DNA of 48,103 bases from Betaproteobacteria bacterium. Its GTDB lineage: Bacteria > Pseudomonadota > Gammaproteobacteria > Burkholderiales > SG8-41. The DNA is taken from the NCBI GenBank assembly GCA_016202605.1, contig JACQOJ010000103.1, positions 1-48,103 of the forward strand. The letters are read 5' to 3'. How positions within the stretch are numbered: position 1 is the stretch's first letter; every line of letters begins with the position of its first letter. The notes beneath the pieces were generated by a model. It had not been told where the DNA came from. It made no database searches and saw nothing but the letters and a program-made list of their open reading frames with translations. Both the position numbers and the translations under genes were made by a program. Below, piece after piece: positions 8,611-17,448 of this stretch.

Positions 8611-9150
8611 TCAGCTTCCGCCGAGCGCCTTTTCGGTCTGGATGATGATTTCCGTGGCGGTCGCGGCGTCCATGAAGACGCCGCTGCGCGCCGACGAGCG
8701 CATGCGCGTCGTCTTCGGGCTGATCGACTCCAGCTCGATTTCGATGTCACGGTCGGCTGCGCGCGCCTTGATGCGTTCCCCGTTCTCGATCTTTTCCGTG
8801 GCGCCCACCTTGATGTCCATGTGGCCGAGCGCGGTCTTGAGCGCGGATCGGACTTTCGGCAGCGGCGCCGAAAACGTGCGGTACGCGATCCCGCCCAACG
8901 TATGCTGAACGCCGGCCGCCGTGCCCACGCCGAAGACGGTCAGCGACACCGGATCGCACGCCGATAACAAAACGGCAGCCATCACGGAAAATCCCGCCTT
9001 GAAGAAGCCGCTGCTGCGCGGCCCGTGCCGGACTGCCTTGTCACCTCTATGCCGCGTCATCAAATCAACTCTTGTGCCTTGAATTGAAATCCGTTTTCTT
9101 TCGTGCCCCATTGCCAAATCGTGCGCGACAAACGCGCCTTCTGTGCGCAT
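8611..9150 (-). CDS. DUF3568-like lipoprotein
   Basis: 179 aa if started at the ATG 9150, which has GGAGG six bases upstream. A lipobox LLSAC follows a hydrophobic stretch, so the mature protein should be lipid-anchored at that Cys. Starting instead at ATG 9060 gives a more ordinary 34-residue lipoprotein signal but a weaker ribosome site; the choice is open. The mature domain (GGIAYRTFSAPLPKVRSALKTAL, then IKARAADRDIEIELESI) resembles the small DUF3568 family, function unknown. Likely co-transcribed with the downstream exported protein. Confidence 0.65.
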   Translation of the reverse strand: MRTEGAFVAHDLAMGHERKRISIQGTRVDLMTRHRGDKAVRHGPRSSGFFKAGFSVMAAVLLSACDPVSLTVFGVGTAAGVQHTLGGIAYRTFSAPLPKVRSALKTALGHMDIKVGATEKIENGERIKARAADRDIEIELESISPKTTRMRSSARSGVFMDAATATEIIIQTEKALGGS

Positions 9151-9351
9151 TGTAATCCTCCATCGCCGGGTGTGCATTAGTCGTACACGGGAGGCGCAAA
9201 ACGCGGCAGCCGGGCTGCCGACTCGATGAGCAGGCCGGTTCCGTCGCTGGAGCGCGGGGTGACCGGTGCTCTTGCCACGGGAATTTTTTCAGAATAACGT
9301 GTGTTCAGCAGTCACAAAATAATCTCGGAGATCCGCAAGAAAAAGCACGCC

Positions 9352-10302
9352 ATGAAGATGGAACGACACGCCGGCCGCCTGCCTTCTCTCAACGCCGTTC
9401 GCGCCTTCGAGGCGGTGGGCCGGCTGTTGAGTTTCTCCGCCGCCGCGAGCGAGCTGAACGTCACCACTTCGGCCGTGAGCCATCAGATCAGGGCGCTCGA
9501 GGATTATCTGGGTCTGCCCCTTCTGCGCCGGATCAATCATCAACTCGCCCTGTCACCCGCCGGGGAGAAGTATTTCCGGCAGGTCTCGCAGGCGCTCACG
9601 CAGTTGTCGGTGGCGACGAGCGGGTTGTTGCAGTCGAAAGGGGGACGCGTTCTCAGGGTGTCGGTGGCCCCCACCATAGCCACCTGGTGGCTTATCCCGA
9701 GACTCGACCGCTTTGCCGCGGCATTTCCGGATATCTCGCTGGAAGTGTCGGCGTCGATGCGCCGGATCGATTTTGCGCTCGGGGAATTCGACGTGGCGAT
9801 CCGTTACGGCCGCCGCATCGAATCCGGGCTGCACGCCGTCCAGTTCGGCAGAAACGACGTGTTTCCGGTGTGCAGTCCCAGGCTCACGAAAGGGGAATTT
9901 CCATTGCGCACGGCCGCCGATTTGCGGCATCACACCCTGATCGACACGCGCGACGCCGGATCGGCGGAAGAAGCGGTGTCCGAGTGGGCTGGCTGGTTGA
10001 GCGCAACCGGACACCCGTCCGTCATCGGCAGGCGGCAACTGCATCTGAGCCCGAGAGGACTCATGCTTCAGGCCGTCACCCAGGGTCTCGGCGTGGGTCT
10101 GGCAAGGACGCTCATGGCCACCTGCGCCATGGCCACGAGAAAACTTGTCTGCCCGTTCGGTCCGGCGATTCCCCTCGCCGCCAAGTACTACGTCGTTTGT
10201 CCCGAAGCCAATGCGAATGATCCCGACGTCGCCGCGTTCTGCGAGTGGGTGCTTGCGGAGGCCAAGACGAGCGAAGCGCTGGTCAAGATACCGCGGGCGT
10301 AG
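9352..10302 (+). CDS. LysR-family transcriptional regulator, GcvA-like
   Basis: 316 aa from ATG 9352. The N-terminal winged HTH reads LPSLNAVRAFEAVGRLLSFS, then ELNVTTSAVSHQIRALEDYLG, the pattern of the GcvA/AmpR group. A LysR substrate-binding domain follows (LRVSVAPTIATWWLIPRL, IRYGRRIESGLHAV, RGLMLQAVTQGLGVGLART). The start is uncertain: GTG 9301 and ATG 9358 are alternatives and no strong ribosome site was found. It is divergent from the lipoprotein gene at 9150; LysR members often control a divergent neighbour, but no operator was identified. Effector unknown. Confidence 0.88.
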   Translation: MKMERHAGRLPSLNAVRAFEAVGRLLSFSAAASELNVTTSAVSHQIRALEDYLGLPLLRRINHQLALSPAGEKYFRQVSQALTQLSVATSGLLQSKGGRVLRVSVAPTIATWWLIPRLDRFAAAFPDISLEVSASMRRIDFALGEFDVAIRYGRRIESGLHAVQFGRNDVFPVCSPRLTKGEFPLRTAADLRHHTLIDTRDAGSAEEAVSEWAGWLSATGHPSVIGRRQLHLSPRGLMLQAVTQGLGVGLARTLMATCAMATRKLVCPFGPAIPLAAKYYVVCPEANANDPDVAAFCEWVLAEAKTSEALVKIPRA

Positions 10303-10371
10303 CAGTTTCGCGCAAGCCGGGACCGCGCGGCAATTCGCCCGTATCCGGCCAACACCTGCCTGAGAATAGTG

Positions 10372-10611
10372 CTAGCGGTACTTCTCAGCGCACTTGATCA
10401 CATCGAGGTTCGCGGTGAACTTGAGGCACTCTCTGGCGTCCTGGTAGATCCGCGAGCGCTTGCGGGTGGCTGAACCCTGCGCCATTTCCCGCTGCTCCGG
10501 CGCCGCGCCACCCGCTGCCGGTTTTCCGGACTGCGTCTGGCTCAGGACCGGGACCGCAAACAGCAGCGCGAGCACCGCCGCGAAAGGCGCTGCGACAGCG
10601 AGACGTTTCAT
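10372..10611 (-). CDS. Small exported protein, function unknown
   Basis: 79 aa from ATG 10611, which is preceded by AAAGGAG; an in-frame ATG at 10671 lacks such a site. A signal peptide (MKRLAVAAPFAAVLALLFAVPVLS) leads to a 50-residue mature protein. Its C-terminus ARECLKFTANLDVIKCAEKYR has two cysteines 12 residues apart, possibly a disulfide hairpin. It converges with the LysR gene and lies upstream, in the same direction, of no obvious partner. Function not recognised. Confidence 0.55.
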   Translation of the reverse strand: MKRLAVAAPFAAVLALLFAVPVLSQTQSGKPAAGGAAPEQREMAQGSATRKRSRIYQDARECLKFTANLDVIKCAEKYR

Positions 10612-10688
10612 GGGGCGGCTCCTTTCAGAATTGACGACGAGAGTGTCGACGAAAAGCGGCCGGCAAGTCAATCGGACGGGATCGGCAA

Positions 10689-11909
10689 CTACTGCACGAC
10701 CGCCTGCTGGCGGTACTTGTCGTATATGACGCCGTTTTCAAACAGCGTTTCGACATCCGCGCCCGAATACCCGAGACTCTTCAGGACCTCGCCGGAGTGC
10801 TCGCCAAGCCACGGGGCAGTCCTCCGGATGGCCAGCAGCTCTCCGGTCGATTTGACCGGAATGCCCAGCGCTTTCATGCGGCCGATCCTGGGGTGATCGA
10901 TATCGACCACCATTTTGCGCGCCTTGATATGCGGGTCCGCAAGGATCTGGTCGTAGGTATAGACCGGGCCGCCCGGCACCTCCGCGGCGTCGAGTTTCTC
11001 GACCCAGTGCGCGGTCGGTTGCGCCGCAAACACGGCCTCGATCTCCTTTTCAAGCGCGTCGATGTTCTTCAGGCGCGAAGCAAGATCGACGAAGCGCGGG
11101 TCGCTCAGCCACTCGGGCTTGTTGCACACCATGGTGCAGAAGTTGTTCCACAGCTTGTTGTTGTTGGCGCCGACGGTCACGTAGCCGTCTTTGGTCTTGT
11201 ACGCCTGGTAGGGCGTGGAGCGCCGATGGCGCGTGCCCGTCGCCACGGGCAGCTCACCGCTGCCGAAGTAGGCGCCCGATTCCCAGAACGTCCATGCGAG
11301 TCCCGCTTCCAGCAGCGAGGTCTCGAGATACTGGCCTTTCCCGCCTTTCAGCCTGCCGATGCAGGCGCCGAGAATGCCGTAGAGCGCGGTGACGCCGCTC
11401 GCGATGTCATTCATGGCGATCCCGACCTTGGCCGGGCGGCCCCCCGGGTAACCCGTCATCATCATGATGCCGGACATGCCCTGCGCGACGATGTCGAATC
11501 CGCCTTTCTTCCCGTAAGGCCCGGTCTGACCGAATCCCGACATCGAGGCGTAGATGATGCCGGGGTTGAATTTGCTGATGGTATCGTAATCAATGCCGAG
11601 CTTTTTCACGACTCCGGGGCGAAAGTTCTCGGTGATGATATCGGCCCGGGCCGCAAGCTTGAGGAAGATCTCCTTGCCAACCGGGTCCTTGATGTTCAGC
11701 GCAACGCTTTTCTTGTTGCGGTTGAGCACCGCGAAGCAGTAGGACTCCCCGTTGACCTTGGGATCGAACCGGCGCGACGCATCGCCTTCCGGGAAGTTTT
11801 CCACCTTGATGACCTCGGCACCCATGTCCCCGAGCACCATGCTGCAGTAAGGGCCCGCCATGACGGAGGTGAGGTCGAGTACCGTAACGCCTTCAAGCGG
11901 AAGCGCCAT
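10689..11909 (-). CDS. Family III (CaiB/BaiF) CoA-transferase
   Basis: 406 aa. It transfers CoA between carboxylic acids through an aspartyl-CoA intermediate. Visible are LDLTSVMAGPYCSMVLGDMGAEVIKVE, LNRNKKSVALNIKDP, ITENFRPGVV, SGFGQTGPY and the catalytic Asp168 in GIAMNDIASG. The C-terminal PWLGEHSGEVLKSLGYS is also typical. AGGAG lies before ATG 11909. The gene is divergent from the Bug receptor at 12219, which suggests a linked uptake and activation function. Substrate unknown. Confidence 0.92.
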   Translation of the reverse strand: MALPLEGVTVLDLTSVMAGPYCSMVLGDMGAEVIKVENFPEGDASRRFDPKVNGESYCFAVLNRNKKSVALNIKDPVGKEIFLKLAARADIITENFRPGVVKKLGIDYDTISKFNPGIIYASMSGFGQTGPYGKKGGFDIVAQGMSGIMMMTGYPGGRPAKVGIAMNDIASGVTALYGILGACIGRLKGGKGQYLETSLLEAGLAWTFWESGAYFGSGELPVATGTRHRRSTPYQAYKTKDGYVTVGANNNKLWNNFCTMVCNKPEWLSDPRFVDLASRLKNIDALEKEIEAVFAAQPTAHWVEKLDAAEVPGGPVYTYDQILADPHIKARKMVVDIDHPRIGRMKALGIPVKSTGELLAIRRTAPWLGEHSGEVLKSLGYSGADVETLFENGVIYDKYRQQAVVQ

Positions 11910-12218
11910 CGGAATGTCTCCTATTGAGCTTCGTGCAAATGGGTGATAACCCATGTGCACCACAAAATGCCCCTCGCCCTTCGGGAGAGGGGCGGGGGTG
12001 AGGGCTGAACGGTGTCAGGCAATTCCACGACGTTCAGTAGAGTTCCAGCGGACTGGATGCACACCGCGCTGGAATCATGATCTGAAGATCAGTAAAATTG
12101 CTGAAATTATAACGTGTTGCACGATCTCCCGACAGCGGCGGATTGAAACGGCACCCGGATTTCGCCCATAATGCGGAACCCGAAACGTAAAATCACTCAA
12201 GTCACGAGGAGGAAAGCC
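11910..12218. other. Divergent intergenic region with hairpin repeat and a 14-bp palindrome
   Basis: The 309 bp between the divergent CoA-transferase and Bug genes hold a hairpin at 11970-11992 (cccctc, loop, gagggg). It is followed by ggcgggggtgaggg, a motif of a very common proteobacterial intergenic repeat. A perfect inverted sequence tgatct-ga-agatca lies at 12078-12091 and could be an operator. No convincing -35/-10 pair was found. Confidence 0.4.
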
Positions 12219-13187
12219 ATGAAAGTATTCTACCGGGCGTTGGTTCCGATCTTTCTTGCCGCGCTGTTCGTACCGTCTGCGGCTGTTGCCCAGGCGTACC
12301 CCACGAAACCCGTGCGGGTGATCGTCGTGTTTCCCCCGGGGGGCTCCAACGACGTCGTTGCGCGGATCGTGTTCCAGAAAATGTCGGAAATGCTGGGCCA
12401 GCAGTTCGCGATCGACAACCGCGGCGGGGCGGCCGGCACGATCGGCGCCGCCGTGGTGGCGCAAAGCCCGCCCGACGGCTACACCCTGATGGTGCAGTCC
12501 ACCACCCACGTGGCCAACGCGCACATGTACAAGAAACTGCCGTACGACACGCTGGGTGATTTCATCGGCGTCACGACGCTTGCAAGACAGGTGGGCATAC
12601 TGGCAGTGCATCCTTCTCTGCCCGCGAAGACCGGCAAGGAGTTCGTCGCGCTGCTGAAGAAGCGCCCGGGAGAGGTCATCTACAGCTCAGCCGGCAGCGG
12701 CAGCTACGTGCATCTGGCGGGGGCTCTTTTCATGAGCCTGTCGGGGACGAAGATGATCCATGTGCCGTACAGGGGCGGGGGACCCTCCACCACGGCGCTC
12801 ATTTCCGGGGAGTCGCAGGTCACGATCGCGACGATCGGTTCGCTCTTCACACACTTGAAGTCGAAGCGCGTGCGGCCGCTCGGGGTGACCTCGGACAAGC
12901 GGACGGTGCAGTTCCCGGACGTTCCGGCGATCACCGAATTCGTTCCGGGCTACGATTTCACCGCCTGGGTCGGGAGTTTCGTGCCGAAGGGCACGCCCAA
13001 GCCGATCGTCGACGCGCTCAACGCCGCGCTCAAGAAGGCGCTGGACGATCCCGGGGTCGCAGAGAAATTGAGCAGCCAGACGCTCGACCCCATGCACATG
13101 ACGCCCGAGCAGTTCGCGCAGCGCCTCAAGTCGGATTACGACAAGTACGGCAAGCTGATCAGGGAAGTCGGTGCCAGGATCGACTAG
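12219..13187 (+). CDS. Bug/TctC-family tripartite tricarboxylate receptor
   Basis: 322 aa periplasmic solute receptor with a signal peptide ending in AAVAQAYPTKP. Family blocks are YPTKPVRVIVVFPPGGSND, DNRGGAAGTIGAAVVAQSPPDGYTL, HVPYRGGGPSTTALISGE and PDVPAITEFVPGYDFTAW. AGGAGG precedes ATG 12219, which is preferred over ATG 12171. No TctAB genes are adjacent, as for most Bug proteins, which probably share distant membrane components. Ligand unknown, probably a carboxylate. It is followed by a close paralogue. Confidence 0.93.
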   Translation: MKVFYRALVPIFLAALFVPSAAVAQAYPTKPVRVIVVFPPGGSNDVVARIVFQKMSEMLGQQFAIDNRGGAAGTIGAAVVAQSPPDGYTLMVQSTTHVANAHMYKKLPYDTLGDFIGVTTLARQVGILAVHPSLPAKTGKEFVALLKKRPGEVIYSSAGSGSYVHLAGALFMSLSGTKMIHVPYRGGGPSTTALISGESQVTIATIGSLFTHLKSKRVRPLGVTSDKRTVQFPDVPAITEFVPGYDFTAWVGSFVPKGTPKPIVDALNAALKKALDDPGVAEKLSSQTLDPMHMTPEQFAQRLKSDYDKYGKLIREVGARID

Positions 13188-13297
13188 TCGGCGCCGGGCG
13201 GTTGCATCCGGCGCTACGCCTTGCGTGGCGAGCACGTTGAAGCACGGCGCGCTTTTCGCCGATAATGCCCGCTTTCGGGAGTCACTGACAGGGTAGC

Positions 13298-13390
13298 CGT
13301 CATTCCGGACTTGATCCGAAATCCAGTGCTGGTCTGGATCCCGGCCCCGGATCAGATCATTCCGGGGCAGGCTTTCTGTCCGGGATGACG
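13298..13390. repeat. Long inverted repeat (cgtcattccgga ... tccgggatgacg)
   Basis: The element starts CGTCATTCCGGA at 13298-13309 and ends TCCGGGATGACG at 13379-13390, complementary with one mismatch. Internal copies of gatcc/ggatc words (13312-13355) form nested hairpins. It matches the general form of the long palindromic intergenic repeats starting cgtcattccggacttgatcc that are seen in many proteobacteria. Confidence 0.65.
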
Positions 13391-13413
13391 TGCTGTCAAC
13401 AAGGAGCAAACAT

Positions 13414-14385
13414 ATGGGTTGTTGCAGTCGTTTTGCGCGCGCTATTTTTCTCGCCGCGCTGTTGGCGCCGTTCGCCGCGCTCGGACAGGCGTATCCGTCG
13501 AAACCGGTGCGCGTGGTGATTCCGTGGCCGCCGGGGGGATCGAACGACGTGGTCGGCCGGCTCGTGTTGCAGAAGCTCTCGGATTGGATGGGACAGCAGT
13601 TCGTGGTCGACAACCGCCCGGGCGCCTCCGGCTCTATCGGTTCCGACGTTGTAGCGAAGGCGGCACCGGACGGCTACACCATCATGATTCATTCGACGAC
13701 GCACCTTGGCAACGCGCACCTCTACAAGAAGCTCCCGTACGACACGCTCAAGGACTTTGCGGGCGTGGCCCTCCTTACGGCGCAGCCGGGCGTGCTGACG
13801 GTGCATCCGTCTCTGCCGGTCAAGTCGGTGAAGGAGTTCATCGCGCTTGCGAAGGCGCGTCCCGGCCAGATCCTCTATTCTTCGTCGGGCAACGGGAGCG
13901 CGCCGCATCTGCAGATGGCGTTGCTCATTTCGATGACCGGCATCAGGATCACGCACGTGCCGTATAAAGGCGGCGTGCCACAGGTGACGGCACTCGTTTC
14001 AGGGGAGACGCAAGCGTCCTTCGCGACGATCTCGACTGTTATCGCGCACATCCGCAACGGCAAACTGCGGCCGCTGGGTGTCGGCTCGGCGAAACCGTCG
14101 AAGGCGCTGCCGGGCGTGCCCACGATTTCCGAATCGGGCGTGCCGGGTTACGAGATGGCGCCGTGGATCGGCGTGTAAGCGCCGGCGGGAACGCCGAAGC
14201 CCATCATCGACCGCCTCAATGCCGAGATCAACAAGGCGCTCGCGCAGGCGGATATCGTGCAGAAGCTCGAAAACCAGGCGCTCGACCCGTCGCCCAGCAC
14301 GGTCGCGGAGTTCAACGCGCGCATCAAGGCCGATTACGACAAGTATGGCAAGCTCGTCAGGCTGACGGGTGCCAAGATCGAATAA
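13414..14385 (+). pseudogene. Bug/TctC-family receptor interrupted by an in-frame TAA
   Basis: AAGGAG precedes ATG 13414. The reading frame encodes a signal peptide and the Bug blocks YPSKPVRVVIPWPPGGSND, DNRPGASGSIGSDVVAKAAPDGYT and HVPYKGGVPQVTALVSGE. It then meets TAA at 14176-14178, after WIGV. The same frame continues without shift for 68 codons (APAGTPKPIIDRLNAEINKA to GAKIE) to a normal stop at 14383-14385. That supplies exactly the missing C-terminus. One substitution, for example TAC to TAA, explains it. A sequencing error is possible. It is a tandem paralogue of the receptor at 12219. Confidence 0.85.
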
Positions 14386-14512
14386 TGGCGGTGAACAGTG
14401 AACCGTGAACGGTGAATGATGAACAGTATGTCAGGGAAATGCGCGTCCTGCTTTTCGTCACCCGTCACGCCTCAGTCGTCACTCTTCACTGATCACTGAT
14501 CACCGAACCTGC
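14386..14512. repeat. Degenerate short tandem repeats
   Basis: The 127 bp between the broken Bug gene and the SDR consist largely of drifting 7-8 bp words, for example gtgaac/ggtgaat at 14394-14425 and gtcacc/gtcact/gatcact at 14459-14505. No ORF or hairpin terminator stands out. Confidence 0.45.
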
Positions 14513-15307
14513 ATGGATCTCGGAATCAAGGGCGAAACTGCGCTCGTGGTGGGCGCGAGCGAAGGCATCGGGTACGAGACCGCGAAGGGCCTGCTGGAAG
14601 AGGGCGCCGAAGTACTGATCTGCTCGCGCAGCGCCGACAAGCTGCGGTACGCGGCGCGGCACCTGGAGCAGGCGTGCGGTCGAACGGTCCATTGGTTTGC
14701 CGCGGATGTCACTCGCGCCGAGGATGTGGTTCGGCTGAAGGCGTGGCTCGAAAACGAAACGGGTCGGCTCGATATCCTGGTGAGCGCGGTGGGCGGCAGC
14801 CGGCGCGCCGGGTTCGAGGAACTCGATGACACCGCATGGCTTGCGAATTACGAATTCAATGTGCTGGGCGCCGTGCGCGTGGTTCGCGCGGCGCTCGATT
14901 TCCTCAAGCGCTCCGATGCGGGAGGCCGGATCGTCATTCTCGGTGCGGCCGGCGCGCGCATGCCGTACGAACACCAGGTCGTGTCCAACGTCCACAAGGC
15001 GGGACTCATCGCGCTGGTCAAGACGCTCGGCGCGGAATTCCAGAAATACAATATCCGCGTCAATTCGGTCTCGCCCGGCCGCACGCTCACTTCCCTGTGG
15101 ACGACACGCGCCGAAAAACTTGCGCGGGAGCGCGGCATTTCGGCCGACGATGTCATGTACGAGTTTTCGCGCGAGATTCCCATGCAGCGCTTCGGGCGGC
15201 CGGAAGAGATCGCGGCGATGGTGGTGTTTCTCGCCTCGCACAAGACGAGCTACGTGACATGCCAGTCGATTCTGGTGGACGGCGGCATCGCGCGCGGCCT
15301 GATCTGA
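14513..15307 (+). CDS. SDR-family oxidoreductase lacking the catalytic Tyr
   Basis: 264 aa Rossmann-fold protein. The cofactor motif is GASEGIG (14-20), the NNAG-equivalent SAVGGS is at ~91-96, and a conserved C-terminal DGGIARG follows. The YxxxK active site is replaced: Lys162 is present in SNVHKAG, but the position four residues before it is Ser158. The Ser of the triad region is also poorly matched (VILGAAGARM). It may be a divergent reductase or a non-redox protein. A paralogue with the same MDLGI start and also without the Tyr is at 41780. It converges with the sucD-like gene. Confidence 0.9.
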   Translation: MDLGIKGETALVVGASEGIGYETAKGLLEEGAEVLICSRSADKLRYAARHLEQACGRTVHWFAADVTRAEDVVRLKAWLENETGRLDILVSAVGGSRRAGFEELDDTAWLANYEFNVLGAVRVVRAALDFLKRSDAGGRIVILGAAGARMPYEHQVVSNVHKAGLIALVKTLGAEFQKYNIRVNSVSPGRTLTSLWTTRAEKLARERGISADDVMYEFSREIPMQRFGRPEEIAAMVVFLASHKTSYVTCQSILVDGGIARGLI

Positions 15308-15364
15308 CGGCCCGGTAGCGACTTGACTGCGGGAATCGACCGCGGGCTGCAGGCGGACCCGCCG

Positions 15365-16240
15365 TTACCGCAGCCGCCCGCACACCCCCTCCACCATTTC
15401 TCCGAGCGAGGAGAATACCGGCACGCCGGCCGCTGCGAGTGCGGCGCGTTTGGATTCGAATGTGCCGTGGCTGCCGTGGGTCAGCGCGCCTGCGTGACCC
15501 ATCGCGATGCCTTCGGGGGCGGTACGCCCGGCGATCAGGGCGAATACGGGTTTTTCGAAGCGGTGCGCCGTCAGCGCCGCCGCGAAATCCTCTTCTTCAT
15601 GGCCGCCGATCTCGCCGATGATGAGCAGCGCCGCGGTTCGCCCATCCGCGGCGAAGAAGGGCACGAGATCGGCGAAACGCGTGCCCTTGACCGGATCTCC
15701 TCCCACACCAACCCAGACGGATTGCCCGATCCCCTTGCGCACGAGGCGATAACCGGCTTCGTAAGACAACGTGCCGGATTTCGACATGATGCCCAGCGTG
15801 CCGGGTTTGAGGGAATCATCGGGAAGGAAACCGAGCTTCGCTTCGCCCGGTACCGCCATGCCGGGCGTGGAAGCGCCGATCCAGACCGCGCCGGCCTCGC
15901 GCACGAGATGCCGCGCCTTGAGCGCATCGTGTACCGGCGCGCCCTCGGTGGGGGTGACGATATGGCGGATGCCGGCGGCGACGGCCTCGCTTATCGCTCC
16001 GAGCAGCTGCATCGCGCCGACCAGCGCAACGCTCGCGGTCGCGCCCGTCGCTTCGACCGCCGACCGGCAGTCGGGGAAAAGCGGAATGCCGTTGACCTCC
16101 CGTGCTTCCATTTTCGGCGATACGCCGCCGACGATGTTGGTGCCGTACTCGCGCATCAGGCGGCTGTGCAGCCTCCCGGCCCTTCCACTGATGCCCTGCA
16201 CGATGACGGGCGTCGCACGATCGACACGCGGGTTGATCAC
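15365..16240 (-). CDS. sucD: Succinate-CoA ligase-like alpha subunit
   Basis: 291 aa, close to the 289 of E. coli SucD. The CoA-binding N-terminus has GISGRAGRLHSRLMREYGTNIVGGV and the ligase domain has SKSGTLSYEAGYRL and GVGGDPVKG. The phosphohistidine is His249 in GHAGAL. The usual GPNCPG loop reads GASTPG, with Thr at the Cys position. It starts with an ATGA overlap on the beta subunit. Placement with a crotonase and away from TCA genes suggests an acid-CoA ligase for a pathway intermediate rather than the TCA enzyme. Confidence 0.88.
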   Translation of the reverse strand: MINPRVDRATPVIVQGISGRAGRLHSRLMREYGTNIVGGVSPKMEAREVNGIPLFPDCRSAVEATGATASVALVGAMQLLGAISEAVAAGIRHIVTPTEGAPVHDALKARHLVREAGAVWIGASTPGMAVPGEAKLGFLPDDSLKPGTLGIMSKSGTLSYEAGYRLVRKGIGQSVWVGVGGDPVKGTRFADLVPFFAADGRTAALLIIGEIGGHEEEDFAAALTAHRFEKPVFALIAGRTAPEGIAMGHAGALTHGSHGTFESKRAALAAAGVPVFSSLGEMVEGVCGRLR

Positions 16241-17400
16241 CGGGGTCCCCCCACAATGTGCGCCCGCGCGGCGAGATGCCGCTGCACGTCGGCGAGGGCC
16301 TCATCGAGTTCGGTATGAAGCCCGATCCCCGCCTTCACGAGGACCTCGCGCGCGGCAGGCAGCCCGTTGCCGACCAGCCGGGCGACGACCGGCAACCTGA
16401 ACTGTGGCGTCTTCCGCAATGCGCTCACCAGCAGTTGCGAGAATTCGCCAAGATCGGTGATGCCGGCGAAGATGTTGACGAGCAGCACGCGCACGCGCTC
16501 GCCTTTCGCGATCCAGTCGAGCACGTTGACGAGGCGCGTGATCTCTCCGCGCAGTCCCCCGGTGCGGATGTCGAGAAAATTGTAGGGCCTGAGTCCGGCG
16601 GCGCGGAGTTCATCGATCAGCATCATGGACAGTCCCGCGCCGGTGGTCAGCAGTCCGATCTCGCCCGCGGGATCCACCACCACGTAATCGAAGCCGTGCT
16701 CGAGCTTGAGCGCGGTTTCAGGATAGGCTGCGGCGCGTGATTGGAGCAGGGCGCGCACGGCGGGTTGCCTGGGCAGAGCGTTGTCGTCGGTTACCACCTT
16801 CGCATCGCCCGCGATCCAGGTGCCGTCCGCGCGCACGAAGAGCGGGTTGATTTCGATCAGCAGCGCTTCGCGTTCGAGAAAAACGCGCGCCAGACGCTCG
16901 CCTGCGTCGAGGAGGGCCGCGCGCCTGGCAATCGTCACTGACGCTGCCAGCCGTCGCACGCAGGAGCAAAGCGCCTGAATTTCCGCGGGAGCGGTTGCGG
17001 TCAGAAGCGCTTCGCGCGGCAGGGCCTCGATATCGACGCCGCCGTGTTCGGACATGATGACGCGCACCGCGCCCGCAGCCGCGTCCAGCAGAAGTCCGAT
17101 ATAAGCCTCCTCCGCAGGTCCCGCGTTCTGCTCGATTCGGACGGCGCCGGCATGACGGCCCCGTATGGGAGTCCCGAGAATGGATTTGACATATGCCGCC
17201 ACCTGCTCGATCGAGTCCGCTTTCCTGACGAGCCCGGCCTTGCCGCGGCCGCCGAGGGCAACCTGACCTTTGACGACCCACGGGCCCGCGGGCAACGCAG
17301 CGCGGTCCAGGGCCGACACGGATTCAACCAGGCAGCCGGCAGGGATGGGGATTCCGTGCCTCGCAAGCAGTTCCTTGGCGTCGTGTTCCAGCAAATACAT
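16237..17400 (-). CDS. sucC: Succinate-CoA ligase-like beta subunit (ATP-grasp)
   Basis: 387 aa, matching SucC (388). The ATP-grasp part has VVKGQVALGGRGKAGLV and the metal-binding EINPLFV. The C-terminal domain has TTGAGLSMMLIDEL, FLDIRTGG and NIFAGITDLGEF. It should form, with the overlapping alpha subunit, an enzyme making an acyl-CoA with ATP or GTP. It is transcribed after the crotonase gene (gap 48 bp) and is coupled to the alpha subunit. The true substrate could be malate or another dicarboxylate. Confidence 0.88.
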   Translation of the reverse strand: MYLLEHDAKELLARHGIPIPAGCLVESVSALDRAALPAGPWVVKGQVALGGRGKAGLVRKADSIEQVAAYVKSILGTPIRGRHAGAVRIEQNAGPAEEAYIGLLLDAAAGAVRVIMSEHGGVDIEALPREALLTATAPAEIQALCSCVRRLAASVTIARRAALLDAGERLARVFLEREALLIEINPLFVRADGTWIAGDAKVVTDDNALPRQPAVRALLQSRAAAYPETALKLEHGFDYVVVDPAGEIGLLTTGAGLSMMLIDELRAAGLRPYNFLDIRTGGLRGEITRLVNVLDWIAKGERVRVLLVNIFAGITDLGEFSQLLVSALRKTPQFRLPVVARLVGNGLPAAREVLVKAGIGLHTELDEALADVQRHLAARAHIVGGPR

Positions 17401-17448
17401 TGAAATTCAGCTTCGTATCGTCGTCAGCCGTCAGTCATCAGCCGCCGG

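Noticed and set aside
12098-12113. TTGCTG and TATAAC as a promoter before the Bug gene
   Set aside because: The two hexamers are only 4 bp apart, far from the required 15-19 bp.
14176-14178. Programmed read-through or recoding of the stop in the second Bug gene
   Set aside because: The codon is TAA, there is no evident recoding structure, and Bug proteins have no need for a special residue here; mutation or error is simpler.
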